Assembly: GCF_012273015.1 (NCBI RefSeq)
Contig: NZ_CP050954.1
Coordinates: 434,001-498,000, forward strand
Direction of reading: 5' to 3'
Length of the DNA stretch: 64,000 nt
Origin: Hymenobacter sp. BT18
Lineage (GTDB): Bacteria > Bacteroidota > Bacteroidia > Cytophagales > Hymenobacteraceae
The notes beneath the pieces were generated by a model. It saw only the letters and a program-made list of their open reading frames with translations. It had not been told where the DNA came from and searched no databases. The position numbers were made by a program, and so were the translations under genes. Positions 17,277-25,206 of the stretch are shown one piece after another; the stretch's first letter is position 1, and every line of letters begins with the position of its first letter.

Positions 17277-17435
17277 ACCACGGATTCGCGCGGATTTTTC
17301 GGATTTCGCGGATTTTGCTTGCAAAACAAAAGGGCTTGCCTTTCGGCAAGCCCTTTTGTTTTGCAAGCAAAGATTACTGGCGCCAACTACAAAATCCGCG
17401 AAATCCGAAAAATCCGCGCGAATCCGTGGTTCAGA
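17272..17435. repeat. perfect nested inverted repeat between convergent genes
   Basis: Left arm 17272-17316 and right arm 17391-17435 are perfect reverse complements over 45 bp and consist of GGATT-rich repeat sequence (ACCACGGATTCGCGCGG...). They enclose a second perfect 23-bp hairpin. The left arm includes the DUF1571 stop codon, and the right arm ends 8 nt before the SDR stop. Confidence 0.9.
17318..17367. terminator. bidirectional terminator hairpin
   Basis: A 23-bp perfect stem (17318-17340 with 17345-17367) and TTTC tetraloop with internal A- and T-rich stretches. It terminates the DUF1571 gene (+) and the SDR gene (-). Confidence 0.8.
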
Positions 17436-17443
17436 ACTCGTAG

Positions 17444-18325
17444 TTAGCGGCGCATGGTTTTTTCGATGTGGTCCCACATGTCGGAGGTGAGGAGTTCGAG
17501 CTTGTTGAACTCGCCGGCGCCGTTCAGCCACTCGCCCCCGTCCAAGGTTACCACTTCACCGTTCATGTAGGCCGCGAAGTCCGACACCATGTAGGCGGCC
17601 AGGTTGGCCAGCTCCTGGTGGTTGCCCACGCGCTTGAGGGGTACGTTGGCGGCGGGGTCGAGTTTGGAGGCCAGCGGCTCAGGGAACAGGCGGCTCCAGG
17701 CGCCTTCCGTCGGGAACGGGCCGGGGGCAATGGCGTTGGAGCGGATGCCGTATTTGGCCCACTCCACGGCCAAGGACCGCGTCATGGCCAACACACCGGC
17801 TTTGGCGGCCGCCGAGGGCACCACGAAAGCCGAGCCCACGGAGGCGTACGTAGTAACGATGTTGAGAATGGTGCCGGGCTTTTTCTCCGCAATCCAGTGC
17901 TTGCCAAAGGCCAGGGTGCAGTTGTAGGAGCCTTTCAGGACGATGTCCACAATCACGTCAAACGCTTTGTGGCTGAGGCGTTCCGTGGGGCTGATGAAGT
18001 TGCCGGCCGCGTTGTTGAGCAGCACGTCTACGCCCCCAAACTCCGCAATGGTGCGCTGGAGCATGGCCTCCACTTCGTCGTACTTGCGCACGTCGCACTG
18101 CACGGCCAGCACATTGGCGTTGCCGGTTAGCTCCCGAAGCTCGGCGGCCGTTTTTTCCAGCACGTCCAGCTTGCGCGAGCTAATGGTGACGTTGGCGCCA
18201 AGCTGCAGGAAGTAGGTAGTCATGGCGCGGCCGAGGCCGGTACCGCCACCGGTTACCACAATGGTTTTGCCCTGCAGGGCGTTGTCGCGGAGCATGGGCT
18301 GGGCGTAGGGATGGGAAGAGGACAT
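17444..18325 (-). CDS. SDR oxidoreductase, 2,4-dienoyl-CoA reductase-like
   Basis: Short-chain dehydrogenase of 293 residues. The Rossmann motif TGGGTGLGRA lies about residue 22-31 and the structural NNAAG about 104. The usual YxxxK catalytic pair is replaced by PSAAAKAG, with Ser where Tyr is expected. This is the pattern of 2,4-dienoyl-CoA reductases of the DECR type, as is the APGPFPTEGAWSRL loop. It would reduce dienoyl-CoA intermediates in the breakdown of unsaturated fatty acids, using NADPH. The ATG at 18325 was chosen; the longer frame begins with TTG. It is divergent from the epimerase gene. Confidence 0.87.
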   Translation of the reverse strand: MSSSHPYAQPMLRDNALQGKTIVVTGGGTGLGRAMTTYFLQLGANVTISSRKLDVLEKTAAELRELTGNANVLAVQCDVRKYDEVEAMLQRTIAEFGGVDVLLNNAAGNFISPTERLSHKAFDVIVDIVLKGSYNCTLAFGKHWIAEKKPGTILNIVTTYASVGSAFVVPSAAAKAGVLAMTRSLAVEWAKYGIRSNAIAPGPFPTEGAWSRLFPEPLASKLDPAANVPLKRVGNHQELANLAAYMVSDFAAYMNGEVVTLDGGEWLNGAGEFNKLELLTSDMWDHIEKTMRR

Positions 18326-18436
18326 CGGAAAAACAGGTTTAGAAGAACAGAATGGATGGGGTAGCCGCAAGAACGGCAATTGTTTCTAGTTAGTCGGCAT
18401 ACATACCATCTGAGTTTTTCGGACTTTCGCCCCATC

Positions 18437-19273
18437 ATGACGTCATCCTCTTCCTCACCTACCCTTGCCGTACTGGGCTGCGGCTGGCTGGGCTTACCCC
18501 TTGCGCAGGCCCTGGTGGCCGCTGGCTACGCAGTGCGTGGCTCAACTACTTCCCCCGATAAGCTTCCTACGCTGGCAGCGGCTGGCATTCAGCCTACGCT
18601 TCTGCAACTCACGCCAGAACTGTCCGACGATGATCCAGCGCTGGCGGCATTGCTAAGTGGCACCGAAACGCTGGTGCTGAACGTACCCCCGCGCGCCAGC
18701 TCCGGTATACCTTACTTAGCCGTGTTGCGGCCCGTAGCAGCCGCCGTGCAGCGGCACGGGGTGCGCCAGGTGCTGTTTGTGAGTTCTACCGGCGTATATC
18801 CGGATGTAAACCAGCCCTTGACGGAAGCCGATGCCCTGGCCAGCGCTGAGGCAACTTCTCCCCTGCTGCAGGCAGAATACCTCTTTGCCACGTTGCCAGG
18901 TGTGCGCGCTACGGTAGTCCGAATGGCCGGCCTGATCGGCCCGGGGCGCCCGCCCGGCCGTTTTTTGGCGGGCCGCCAAGCGGTGGCCCAGGGCAGCGCG
19001 CCCGTTAACCTTATTCATCTTACCGACTGCGTGAGCATTTTGCTGTCTATCCTGAAGCACCAGCTTTGGGCGGTTACGCTGAACGCTAGCGCTGCCCAGC
19101 ACCCACTACGGCGCGAGTTTTACCCTGTTGCGGCTCGTTTCCTGGGTTTAGAGCCCCCTACTTTTCTGCCCGAAGAAGCCGGCGGCAAAACCATCGACAG
19201 CACTCAACTGCGGCAGCTCACGGGCTACTCCTTTCAGCACGATGACTTGCTGGCCGCCCTGGCGTATTGTTGA
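18437..19273 (+). CDS. NAD(P)-binding epimerase/YeeZ-like protein
   Basis: Protein of 278 residues with an N-terminal Rossmann dinucleotide-binding motif (LGCGWLGLPLA, about 14-24), followed by an extended-SDR-type domain. It contains VLFVSSTGVYPD and ends with a short substrate domain. The pattern matches YeeZ-like NAD(P)-dependent epimerases, whose substrates are generally unknown. The ATG at 18437 follows a stretch without recognisable function. It is followed after 110 nt by the flavoprotein, which has its own promoter. The domain assignment is good, the reaction unknown. Confidence 0.8.
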   Translation: MTSSSSSPTLAVLGCGWLGLPLAQALVAAGYAVRGSTTSPDKLPTLAAAGIQPTLLQLTPELSDDDPALAALLSGTETLVLNVPPRASSGIPYLAVLRPVAAAVQRHGVRQVLFVSSTGVYPDVNQPLTEADALASAEATSPLLQAEYLFATLPGVRATVVRMAGLIGPGRPPGRFLAGRQAVAQGSAPVNLIHLTDCVSILLSILKHQLWAVTLNASAAQHPLRREFYPVAARFLGLEPPTFLPEEAGGKTIDSTQLRQLTGYSFQHDDLLAALAYC

Positions 19274-19371
19274 ATTGCTTGTTACTAGCGGTGTCAGCTG
19301 CTGGGCGAGCTGCTTTATCAGCTTGATAACCGACAACTAATACCGAACAACCAGCAACAGAAAGCACGGCG

Positions 19372-19379
19372 TATCTTTG
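19372..19379 (+). promoter_or_regulatory. -7 box directly before GTG start (leaderless)
   Basis: TATCTTTG ends 4 nt before the GTG at 19384, so the expected transcription start falls on or beside the start codon. Confidence 0.6.
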
Positions 19380-19383
19380 CATT

Positions 19384-20631
19384 GTGAATGATATTTCTTC
19401 GACGGTGGCGGTGCTGGGTGGGGGCGCGGCAGGTTTTTTTGGGGCCATTGCCTGCGCCGAGGCCAATCCGCACCTGACTGTTTACCTGCTCGAGAAAACC
19501 GGCAAAGTGCTGAGCAAAGTGCGCATTTCGGGTGGGGGCCGCTGCAACGTGACGCACGCCGCCGACACCCCCGCCCAGCTCGTGCAGCACTACCCGCGCG
19601 GCGCCCGGCAGCTGAAGGAGCCGTTCAAGCAATTCGGAGCCGTAGACACCGTGCGCTGGTTTGAGCGCCGGGGCGTCCGCCTCAAGACGGAAGCCGACGG
19701 CCGCATGTTCCCGACTACCGATTCGTCGGAAACTATTGCGCAATGTTTGCTGGAGGCCGCCCGCAAAGCCGGCGTGCAGGTTCTCACGCACACGGCGGCC
19801 GAGCAAATTGCGCCGCTGCCCGAAGTTGGTTTCCGACTCATGCTTTCCAACCCGCAGCTGCCTACGCTGAACGTAGCGCGGCTACTCATTGCCACCGGCG
19901 GCGCCCCCAAGAGCGCGCAGTACGACTGGCTCCGGCAACTGGGCCACTCCATTCAGGAGCCCGTGCCCAGTCTGTTCACCTTCAACGTGCCCGACTCGCC
20001 GCTGCAGGAGCTGCCAGGCGTAAGCGTGCCCCGCGCCCGGGTGCGCATTGCGGGGGAAAAGCTGGAATACGAGGGCCCAGTGCTCGTTACGCACTGGGGT
20101 GTGAGCGGCCCGGCCGTACTCAAGCTCTCGGCCTGGGGAGCCCGCCGACTGCACGACCTCGATTACCAAAGCACGGCCCTCGTCAGCTGGCTGCCGGATT
20201 TTACGGAAGACACCCTGCGCCAGCACCTGCAGGACTACCGGGCCCAGCACGGCAAAAAGACCGTACTCACGAACCCACTGTTCGGACTGCCCCAACGCCT
20301 GTGGCGGACGCTGGCGGAGCAGGCCGGCGTAGGCACCGAGACCCGTTGGAACGAGCTACCCGCCAAGCTGCAAAACCGGCTGATTGAAAACCTGCTGCGC
20401 ACCTCGCTACCCATGCACGGCAAAACCACTTACAAGGAAGAGTTTGTGACGTGCGGGGGCATCACGCTGGGCGAGGTAAACATGCAAACCATGGAAAGCC
20501 GCGTGGTGCCAGGCCTGCACTTCGCCGGTGAGGTCCTGGACATCGACGGCATCACTGGGGGCTTCAACTTCCAGGCAGCCTGGACGACCGGCTACCTCGC
20601 TGGCCGGGCTATGGGTGAGCTGGTGAAATAG
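19384..20631 (+). CDS. NAD(P)/FAD-dependent oxidoreductase, HI0933/BaiN family
   Basis: Flavoprotein of 415 residues with GTG start. The FAD-binding GGGAAGFFGAI lies near residue 12, the RISGGGRCNVTH family signature about 50, and the closing GEVLDIDGITGGFNFQAAWTTG about 385-405. These are the diagnostic elements of the HI0933/BaiN-like family, whose physiological reaction is mostly unknown. A -7 box just 4 nt upstream indicates a leaderless mRNA and fixes the start. A shorter relative (TIGR03862-type) is encoded at 41308. It is cytoplasmic, with no membrane segment. Confidence 0.88.
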   Translation: MNDISSTVAVLGGGAAGFFGAIACAEANPHLTVYLLEKTGKVLSKVRISGGGRCNVTHAADTPAQLVQHYPRGARQLKEPFKQFGAVDTVRWFERRGVRLKTEADGRMFPTTDSSETIAQCLLEAARKAGVQVLTHTAAEQIAPLPEVGFRLMLSNPQLPTLNVARLLIATGGAPKSAQYDWLRQLGHSIQEPVPSLFTFNVPDSPLQELPGVSVPRARVRIAGEKLEYEGPVLVTHWGVSGPAVLKLSAWGARRLHDLDYQSTALVSWLPDFTEDTLRQHLQDYRAQHGKKTVLTNPLFGLPQRLWRTLAEQAGVGTETRWNELPAKLQNRLIENLLRTSLPMHGKTTYKEEFVTCGGITLGEVNMQTMESRVVPGLHFAGEVLDIDGITGGFNFQAAWTTGYLAGRAMGELVK

Positions 20632-20929
20632 AGAGATGCTGCGTTGGCATTGCGAGGCGGAACCGCAACAAGTCCCCGAACAATGCATAAAGCTCCGCCA
20701 TGTAACAAACCTGTGACTCGCGCGCTACCATTAAGCGTAGCAAGCAGAAAACGGGGCTGATGTTGCTCCGGACAGATGGCTACGCTTCGCTCGGCCTGAC
20801 TGCGTTGTCCCACCTCGCAAAAGCACCAGCTTCCAATTCTACCCGTTCATTGCTCGCAACCCTGCGCAAGTTTTGGGAGTAAAGAAACCTGTAGTTTCTC
20901 TTTCCCACACCCAAAACTATTCTCAGATA
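20632..20929. other. intergenic stretch without recognised feature
   Basis: About 300 nt with no convincing coding frame, terminator or promoter consensus. It must hold the promoter of the DUF2383-like gene, but no clear TAnnTTTG was seen. Confidence 0.4.
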
Positions 20930-21376
20930 ATGGAAGCTAAAGTCACCCAAGCCCTCGTAAACGAACTCCTTGAAACCCTGAAAGATGGGCAAAAAGGCTA
21001 CGCCGAAGCAATGACCGACGTAGAAGACCCCCAGTTGAAGGAAACCTTCAAAAAGTACGCCGCTCAGCGCTCCGAGTTCATTACCGAGCTGGAAGACCAG
21101 ATGTTCAAGCTGAACCTGAAGCCCGAAGAAGAATCTTCGGTAACCGGAACGGTACACCGCGCCTGGATTAACCTGAAAGGCGCCCTCACCAGCAAGGACA
21201 ACAAAAGCATTCTGAACGAGTGCGAGCGGGGCGAAGACTACGCCAAAGCCGCCTACAACAAAGCCGCCGAAGCCCAGGACCTGCCCGCCGACCTGAAATC
21301 GGTTATCCAGAAGCAGGCCAGCGGCATCCGCGAAGCCCACGACACCATTCGTGCCCTGCGCGACTCGGCTAAGTAA
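20930..21376 (+). CDS. PA2169/DUF2383-type four-helix-bundle protein
   Basis: Protein of 148 residues, almost wholly alpha-helical and charged. It has ferritin-like spacing of acidic and aromatic residues (ETLKDGQKGYAEAM, QRSEFITELEDQ, CERGEDYAKAAY). This matches the PA2169/DUF2383 family of stress-associated four-helix bundles, which may bind metal but have no proven reaction. The ATG at 20930 starts the conserved domain. The stop codon is directly followed by an ACCACGGATT-type repeat arm and a terminator. Lower A+T-poor bias than its neighbours is consistent with high expression, but this is only an impression. Confidence 0.82.
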   Translation: MEAKVTQALVNELLETLKDGQKGYAEAMTDVEDPQLKETFKKYAAQRSEFITELEDQMFKLNLKPEEESSVTGTVHRAWINLKGALTSKDNKSILNECERGEDYAKAAYNKAAEAQDLPADLKSVIQKQASGIREAHDTIRALRDSAK

Positions 21377-21436
21377 GAACCACGGATTCGCGCGGATTTT
21401 TCGGATTGCGCGAATTTCGGGGACGATTTGATAAGT

Positions 21437-21472
21437 AACAGAAAAGCCTCTATGAATGGAGGCTTTTCTGTT
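21437..21472 (+). terminator. terminator of the DUF2383-like gene
   Basis: A 14-bp perfect stem (21437-21450 with 21459-21472), 8-nt loop, ending TTTTCTGTTTCTG. Confidence 0.75.
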
Positions 21473-21502
21473 TCTGCTAATTCCGGGCGCTGGCTGGTTT
21501 CC

Positions 21503-21603
21503 TTTCATGTGTCATCCTGAGCAGAGCGAAGGACCTTGCCACGCCCAAATGAGTTGTTGCAACGTGCTATGGTCCTTCGCTCTGCTCAGGATGACACATG
21601 AAA
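21503..21603. repeat. REP-like palindrome, GTCATCCTGAGC type
   Basis: A 33-bp perfect inverted repeat (21503-21535 and 21571-21603) around a 35-nt spacer. The core GTCATCCTGAGCAGAGCGAAG resembles widely dispersed bacterial intergenic palindromes and the element at 44643-44725. No transposase is encoded here; it is likely a non-autonomous element. Confidence 0.75.
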
Positions 21604-21642
21604 CAAGAAAAAGGCTTCGCGCAATGCGAAGCCTTTTTCTTG
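21604..21642. terminator. terminator of the deaD-like gene
   Basis: A 17-bp perfect stem (21604-21620 with 21626-21642), 5-nt loop, with A5 and T5 tracts in the arms, so it can work in both directions. Confidence 0.75.
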
Positions 21643-21691
21643 AACAGTAGAATCGTCCCCGAAATCCGGGCAATCCGAAAAATCCGTGGTT

Positions 21692-23656
21692 CTACTCGTC
21701 GAAGTTGTTGTCTTCGCGCTTGCCTTTGTAGCCACCACCGTAGGAGCCGCCACCACGGTTGCCACCGTAGGAGCTACCACCTTCACGACGGTCGCCGCCA
21801 TAGGAGTTGCCACCACGGTTGCCGCCGTAGGAGCCACCACCGCGGTTGCCGCCGTAGGAACTGCCGCCTTCGCGACGCTCACCGTAGGAGCCACCGCCGC
21901 GGTTGCCGCCGTAGGAGCCGCCACCGCGGTTGCCACCGAAGCCGCCCTCACGACGCTCGCCACCGCCGAACCCACCCGGGCCCCGACGAGGACGCTCACC
22001 GCCACCGAAGCCGCCGCGGTTACCGCCTTCCTGCTGCGCATCACCTTCCTGGCGGGGCGTAGCAATGTTGAAGGCTACGGGCCGACCCTGAATGGTGCTA
22101 CGGCCCAGCTGGCTGATAACTTCTTCTACAAACTCATTCGGCACTTCCACGAAGCTGAACTTGTCGTAGAGGGCAATGTCCCCAACTTTACCGGCCGTGA
22201 GGCTGGTATTTTCGGCAATCAGGTCCACGATGTCGCGGGGGTGCAGACGGTCTTTCTTACCCATCGTGACGAAGAGGCGCGTGAAGCCGGGGCGGGCAGC
22301 ACCTTGGGTGCGGCTGGCGTCGAGGCTTTCCTGGGCACGCTTGTCTTCCTTCATCGTCATTTTTAGCAAGGCAGCGGCTACGTCCAAGGACGTAACGCCG
22401 TCTTCCTGATCCTGATCGATGAGGCGCTGCACGCGGGCAATGTATTTGTCCAGGTTACCCTTTTCAATTACCTCCTTGATGGAGTTCAGCATCAGCGTGG
22501 TTTTCACCTCCGACACATCTTCGAAGCTGGGCACGCGCTCCTGCTTGATGGTGGCTTTGGTGAAGCGCATGATGTCGCGCAGCTTATAGATGTCGCGGCC
22601 GCTCACGAAGGTGAAGGCTTTACCGGTTTTGCCGGCGCGGCCGGTGCGGCCAATGCGGTGCACGTAGTACTCCTCGTCGGCGGGCAGGTCGTAGTTCACG
22701 ACCACCTCCACGTTCTCCACGTCGATGCCGCGGGCGGCTACGTCAGTGGCTACGAGGATTTCCAGCGTGCCTTTACGGAATTTGTCGAGGGTATTCTGGC
22801 GCTGCTGCTGGCCCATGTCGCCGTGCAGGCCTTCGGCGAAGTAGCCTTTGGCTTGCAGGTCGCCCACAATCTCATCCACCATGCGCTTGGTGTTGGCGAA
22901 GACGATGCCCGACTTGATGTTGTACATGTCGATCAGACGCGTCAGCACGTCCTTCTTCTGAGGGCCACGCACCTCGAAGTAGCTCTGCTCGATGTTAGTC
23001 ACCGTCATTTCCTGATGGTTGACCTTCACGATCTGCGGATCCTTCTGGTAGCGCTTGGTCATCTCCATGATCGGCTTGCTCATGGTAGCCGAGAAGAACA
23101 CCGTCTGGCGCTGCTCGGGCATTTTCTTGAGCACCGTCTCGATGTCGTCGCGGAAACCCATGTCGAGCATTTCGTCAGCTTCGTCGAGGATGATCATCTT
23201 ACAGGCATCCAGCTTGAGGGTGCCCCGCTCGATGTGGTCCATCACGCGGCCGGGCGTGCCAATTACGATCTGCACGCCGCGCTCCAGGGCGCGGAACTGC
23301 CGGTCGTAGGAGCTACCGCCGTAAATCGGCACCACGGCCAGACCACGCTTGTACTTGCCCAGCTTCTGGATTTCGCCGGAAACCTGCACAGCCAGCTCGC
23401 GGGTGGGGCAAAGCACAATGGCCTGCACCTCGCGGGAGTCGGTGTCGATAAGTTCGATGGCGGGGATGGAGAAGGCGGCGGTTTTGCCGGTGCCCGTCTG
23501 GGCCTGCCCGATTACGTCGCGGCCCTGCAGCATCACGGGAATAGCGGCCTCCTGAATGGGGGAAGCTTCTTCGTACCCAACTTCGGCAATGGCACGCTGC
23601 ATTTCTTCAGAGAGGGTCAGCTCGCTGAATTTCATTTTTACCTTTTCTTGTTCCAT
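21692..23656 (-). CDS. deaD: DEAD-box RNA helicase, DeaD/CsdA-like with Gly/Arg-rich tail
   Basis: ATP-dependent RNA helicase of 654 residues, expected to unwind structured RNA in ribosome assembly and in cold. Helicase motifs appear in order: AQTGTGKT, PTRELA, DEADEMLDMGF, FSATM, ARGID and HRIGRTGRAG. A DbpA-type RNA-binding domain follows (GKKDRLHPRDIVDLI, about 480-550). The last 105 residues are a low-complexity Gly/Arg/Ser/Tyr tail that probably gives extra RNA affinity. The start at 23656 is followed by a second ATG 7 codons on. A leader of about 180 nt is expected, as is common for cold-responsive RNA helicases. Confidence 0.92.
   Translation of the reverse strand: MEQEKVKMKFSELTLSEEMQRAIAEVGYEEASPIQEAAIPVMLQGRDVIGQAQTGTGKTAAFSIPAIELIDTDSREVQAIVLCPTRELAVQVSGEIQKLGKYKRGLAVVPIYGGSSYDRQFRALERGVQIVIGTPGRVMDHIERGTLKLDACKMIILDEADEMLDMGFRDDIETVLKKMPEQRQTVFFSATMSKPIMEMTKRYQKDPQIVKVNHQEMTVTNIEQSYFEVRGPQKKDVLTRLIDMYNIKSGIVFANTKRMVDEIVGDLQAKGYFAEGLHGDMGQQQRQNTLDKFRKGTLEILVATDVAARGIDVENVEVVVNYDLPADEEYYVHRIGRTGRAGKTGKAFTFVSGRDIYKLRDIMRFTKATIKQERVPSFEDVSEVKTTLMLNSIKEVIEKGNLDKYIARVQRLIDQDQEDGVTSLDVAAALLKMTMKEDKRAQESLDASRTQGAARPGFTRLFVTMGKKDRLHPRDIVDLIAENTSLTAGKVGDIALYDKFSFVEVPNEFVEEVISQLGRSTIQGRPVAFNIATPRQEGDAQQEGGNRGGFGGGERPRRGPGGFGGGERREGGFGGNRGGGSYGGNRGGGSYGERREGGSSYGGNRGGGSYGGNRGGNSYGGDRREGGSSYGGNRGGGSYGGGYKGKREDNNFDE
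21716..22015 (-). repeat. tandem codon repeats encoding RGG/YGG tail
   Basis: Units encoding variants of YGGNRGGGS and ERREGGSS are repeated within the helicase C-terminus, with strong conservation at the DNA level. Such a tract is prone to length change by slippage or recombination. Confidence 0.7.
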
Positions 23657-23837
23657 GTCTGTGATAATGGAGTGGAGACTATAGCTCTGAAAACAGCGGA
23701 TTCAGCGACGCTCTTCTCCCACTCTACACAACGACAAGTGACGGAAGCAACGGACGGAAGACAAAGCCGGCCCAACAGGTTTTTTTACGAGGCAGCTCAC
23801 AAGCTGCGCAGAACGTGGCCGTTCTCAAATGCGGCTG

Positions 23838-23845
23838 CAAAGGTA
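23838..23845 (-). promoter_or_regulatory. putative -7 box of deaD
   Basis: The reverse strand reads TACCTTTG. The -33 element is not well placed. It implies a 5' leader of about 180 nt. Confidence 0.4.
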
Positions 23846-23973
23846 CGGATAATTTACGGCAATGGCTATCTAAGCGCTTATTTAATCTAGTTATATGTTG
23901 ATTTTCTGACGATTGCACTATTGGACGCAAGCCACTCTAAGGCTGTTTAACCAAAGGCCCGGCCGAAACCTGT

Positions 23974-23981
23974 TAGCTTTG
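23974..23981 (+). promoter_or_regulatory. -7 box of thioesterase gene
   Basis: TAGCTTTG ends 18 nt before the ATG at 24000, giving a very short leader. The box supports that start over longer frames. Confidence 0.5.
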
Positions 23982-23999
23982 ACTCTCACTCCGCTGCCA

Positions 24000-24416
24000 A
24001 TGGACACCTCTCCCGAGCCGTTTCGCTTTACCCACTTTATCACGGTACAGCCCGAGGATATCGACGCGCTAAACCATGCCAACAACGTGCGCTACGTGCA
24101 GTGGGTGCAGGACACGGCCGGGGCGCACTGGCTGGCAGCCACGCCCGCTGAGGAGCAGCCGAACTACGTGTGGGTGGTGCGGGAACATCATATCCGTTAC
24201 CTCGCTTCTGCCCTGCTCGGCGACGAGCTGCGCTGCACCACCTGGGTCTCAAAAATGGAAGGCGTGACCTCGCAACGGCACGTACGCATTGAGCGGGCCG
24301 CGGATAGCAAGCTGCTCTGCGAGGCCGAAACCCAGTGGGTATTACTCGACCCGAAGACCATGCGGCCGATGCGCATCACCCCGGAGGTGGCTGCGCGGGT
24401 GTGGGAGGCTGTATAG
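24000..24416 (+). CDS. acyl-CoA thioesterase, 4HBT hotdog family
   Basis: Hotdog-fold thioesterase of 138 residues. The region FITVQPEDIDALNHANNVRYVQWVQD carries the family's Asp and the HxNN(V/N)xYxxW pattern of the 4-hydroxybenzoyl-CoA thioesterase group (YbgC/FadM-like). It would hydrolyse acyl-CoA thioesters in the cytoplasm. The ATG at 24000 was chosen from the short promoter distance and the domain start. It is monocistronic between the divergent deaD gene and a convergent broken gene. Confidence 0.85.
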   Translation: MDTSPEPFRFTHFITVQPEDIDALNHANNVRYVQWVQDTAGAHWLAATPAEEQPNYVWVVREHHIRYLASALLGDELRCTTWVSKMEGVTSQRHVRIERAADSKLLCEAETQWVLLDPKTMRPMRITPEVAARVWEAV

Positions 24417-24438
24417 GGCAGTGAACCAACTTTGCTAC

Positions 24439-25155
24439 TTACAGCAGCTCGGTATCAGGCAGCAACGGCAGATATTCTAGGGAAATTTGCCGCTCCAAAA
24501 TGCGCGCTGAAACATCACTAACTACTAGAATCGGGCAAGGCCCGTCCTCTACGGTTAGCAGGCACCAACTATAGTCAGCAGGAAACAGGTAAGCCGTAGC
24601 ATCGCTTGCCTTCTGGTAGAATCGGATGTATTCTTCCACGGTGACTTGCTACACAACTTCCTCTCCTGTGGGCAACACCTCATGCACCTGCGGCCCCCAC
24701 CGAACGGCGTCCTCAACGTACAGATTGAGCTTGACGGCTGGAGCAAGTTCATCAAGCAAAGAGGCCAGTTGTCCCTGCGTCTGCTCCGACAGCGTATTGA
24801 AGCCTGCTTTCCGCCACGGCAAATCATGGAAAAGCCGATACGTATAGGGCAGGCGAAACCGGGCCGCTAACGCCTGAAAAGTAGTAGGCTGATACACGGG
24901 CTTACGGCCGGGCGTATGGACGCCGTACTGCGTCCAGATAGTGGCATTCTGGTTGAGTTGCTGAATGGAAGTTTTTTCCGGCTTGACCAGGTCAAAGGGA
25001 AAATCCGGAATAATACCCACTACTGGCAGCAGCGAATAATAGCCAGAAAAGCCATCTGGCAGCAGGTGGCGCAACAACAGCGGACTGGGCCGCGGCTTGT
25101 CAATCAAGACACCAGGCAACCAGTCGAGGGCGGATAAATCGGTGGTGAATTCCAT
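24439..25155 (-). pseudogene. hypothetical protein gene interrupted by an in-frame amber codon
   Basis: A single reading frame of 239 codons is split by TAG at 24649-24651. The upstream part (25155 down to the stop) encodes about 168 residues and begins MEFTTDLSALDWLPG. The downstream part continues in the same frame (QVTVEEYIRFYQ ... LPLLPDTELL). Both parts have the same composition and read as one globular protein. A GTG at 24637-24639 could allow reinitiation 9 nt after the stop. I do not recognise the family; there is no signal peptide. A recent nonsense mutation, a sequencing error or real readthrough are all possible. The start is divergent from addA with 51 nt between them. Confidence 0.65.
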
Positions 25156-25206
25156 TCGCCAAATCAACGCAATCCTGCGACCTTTACCATAGATTATTCC
25201 CACCCA

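Larger units (their letters stand above)
21377..21692. repeat. composite convergent-terminator element with embedded REP-like palindrome
   Basis: The left arm (21377-21428) and right arm (21651-21692) belong to the ACCACGGATT repeat family and abut the two stop codons. They enclose, in order, a terminator hairpin (21437-21472), a long palindrome (21503-21603) and a second terminator hairpin (21604-21642). This is the largest of three such elements in the window. Confidence 0.8.

Noticed and set aside
21716..22015. Regularly spaced repeats considered as a CRISPR array
   Set aside because: The repeats are in frame and code for a Gly/Arg-rich tail; there are no unique spacers and no cas genes.
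22658..23890. Plus-strand open frame of about 410 codons opposite deaD
   Set aside because: Antisense shadow of the helicase gene, rich in His, Leu and Val without any recognisable motif.
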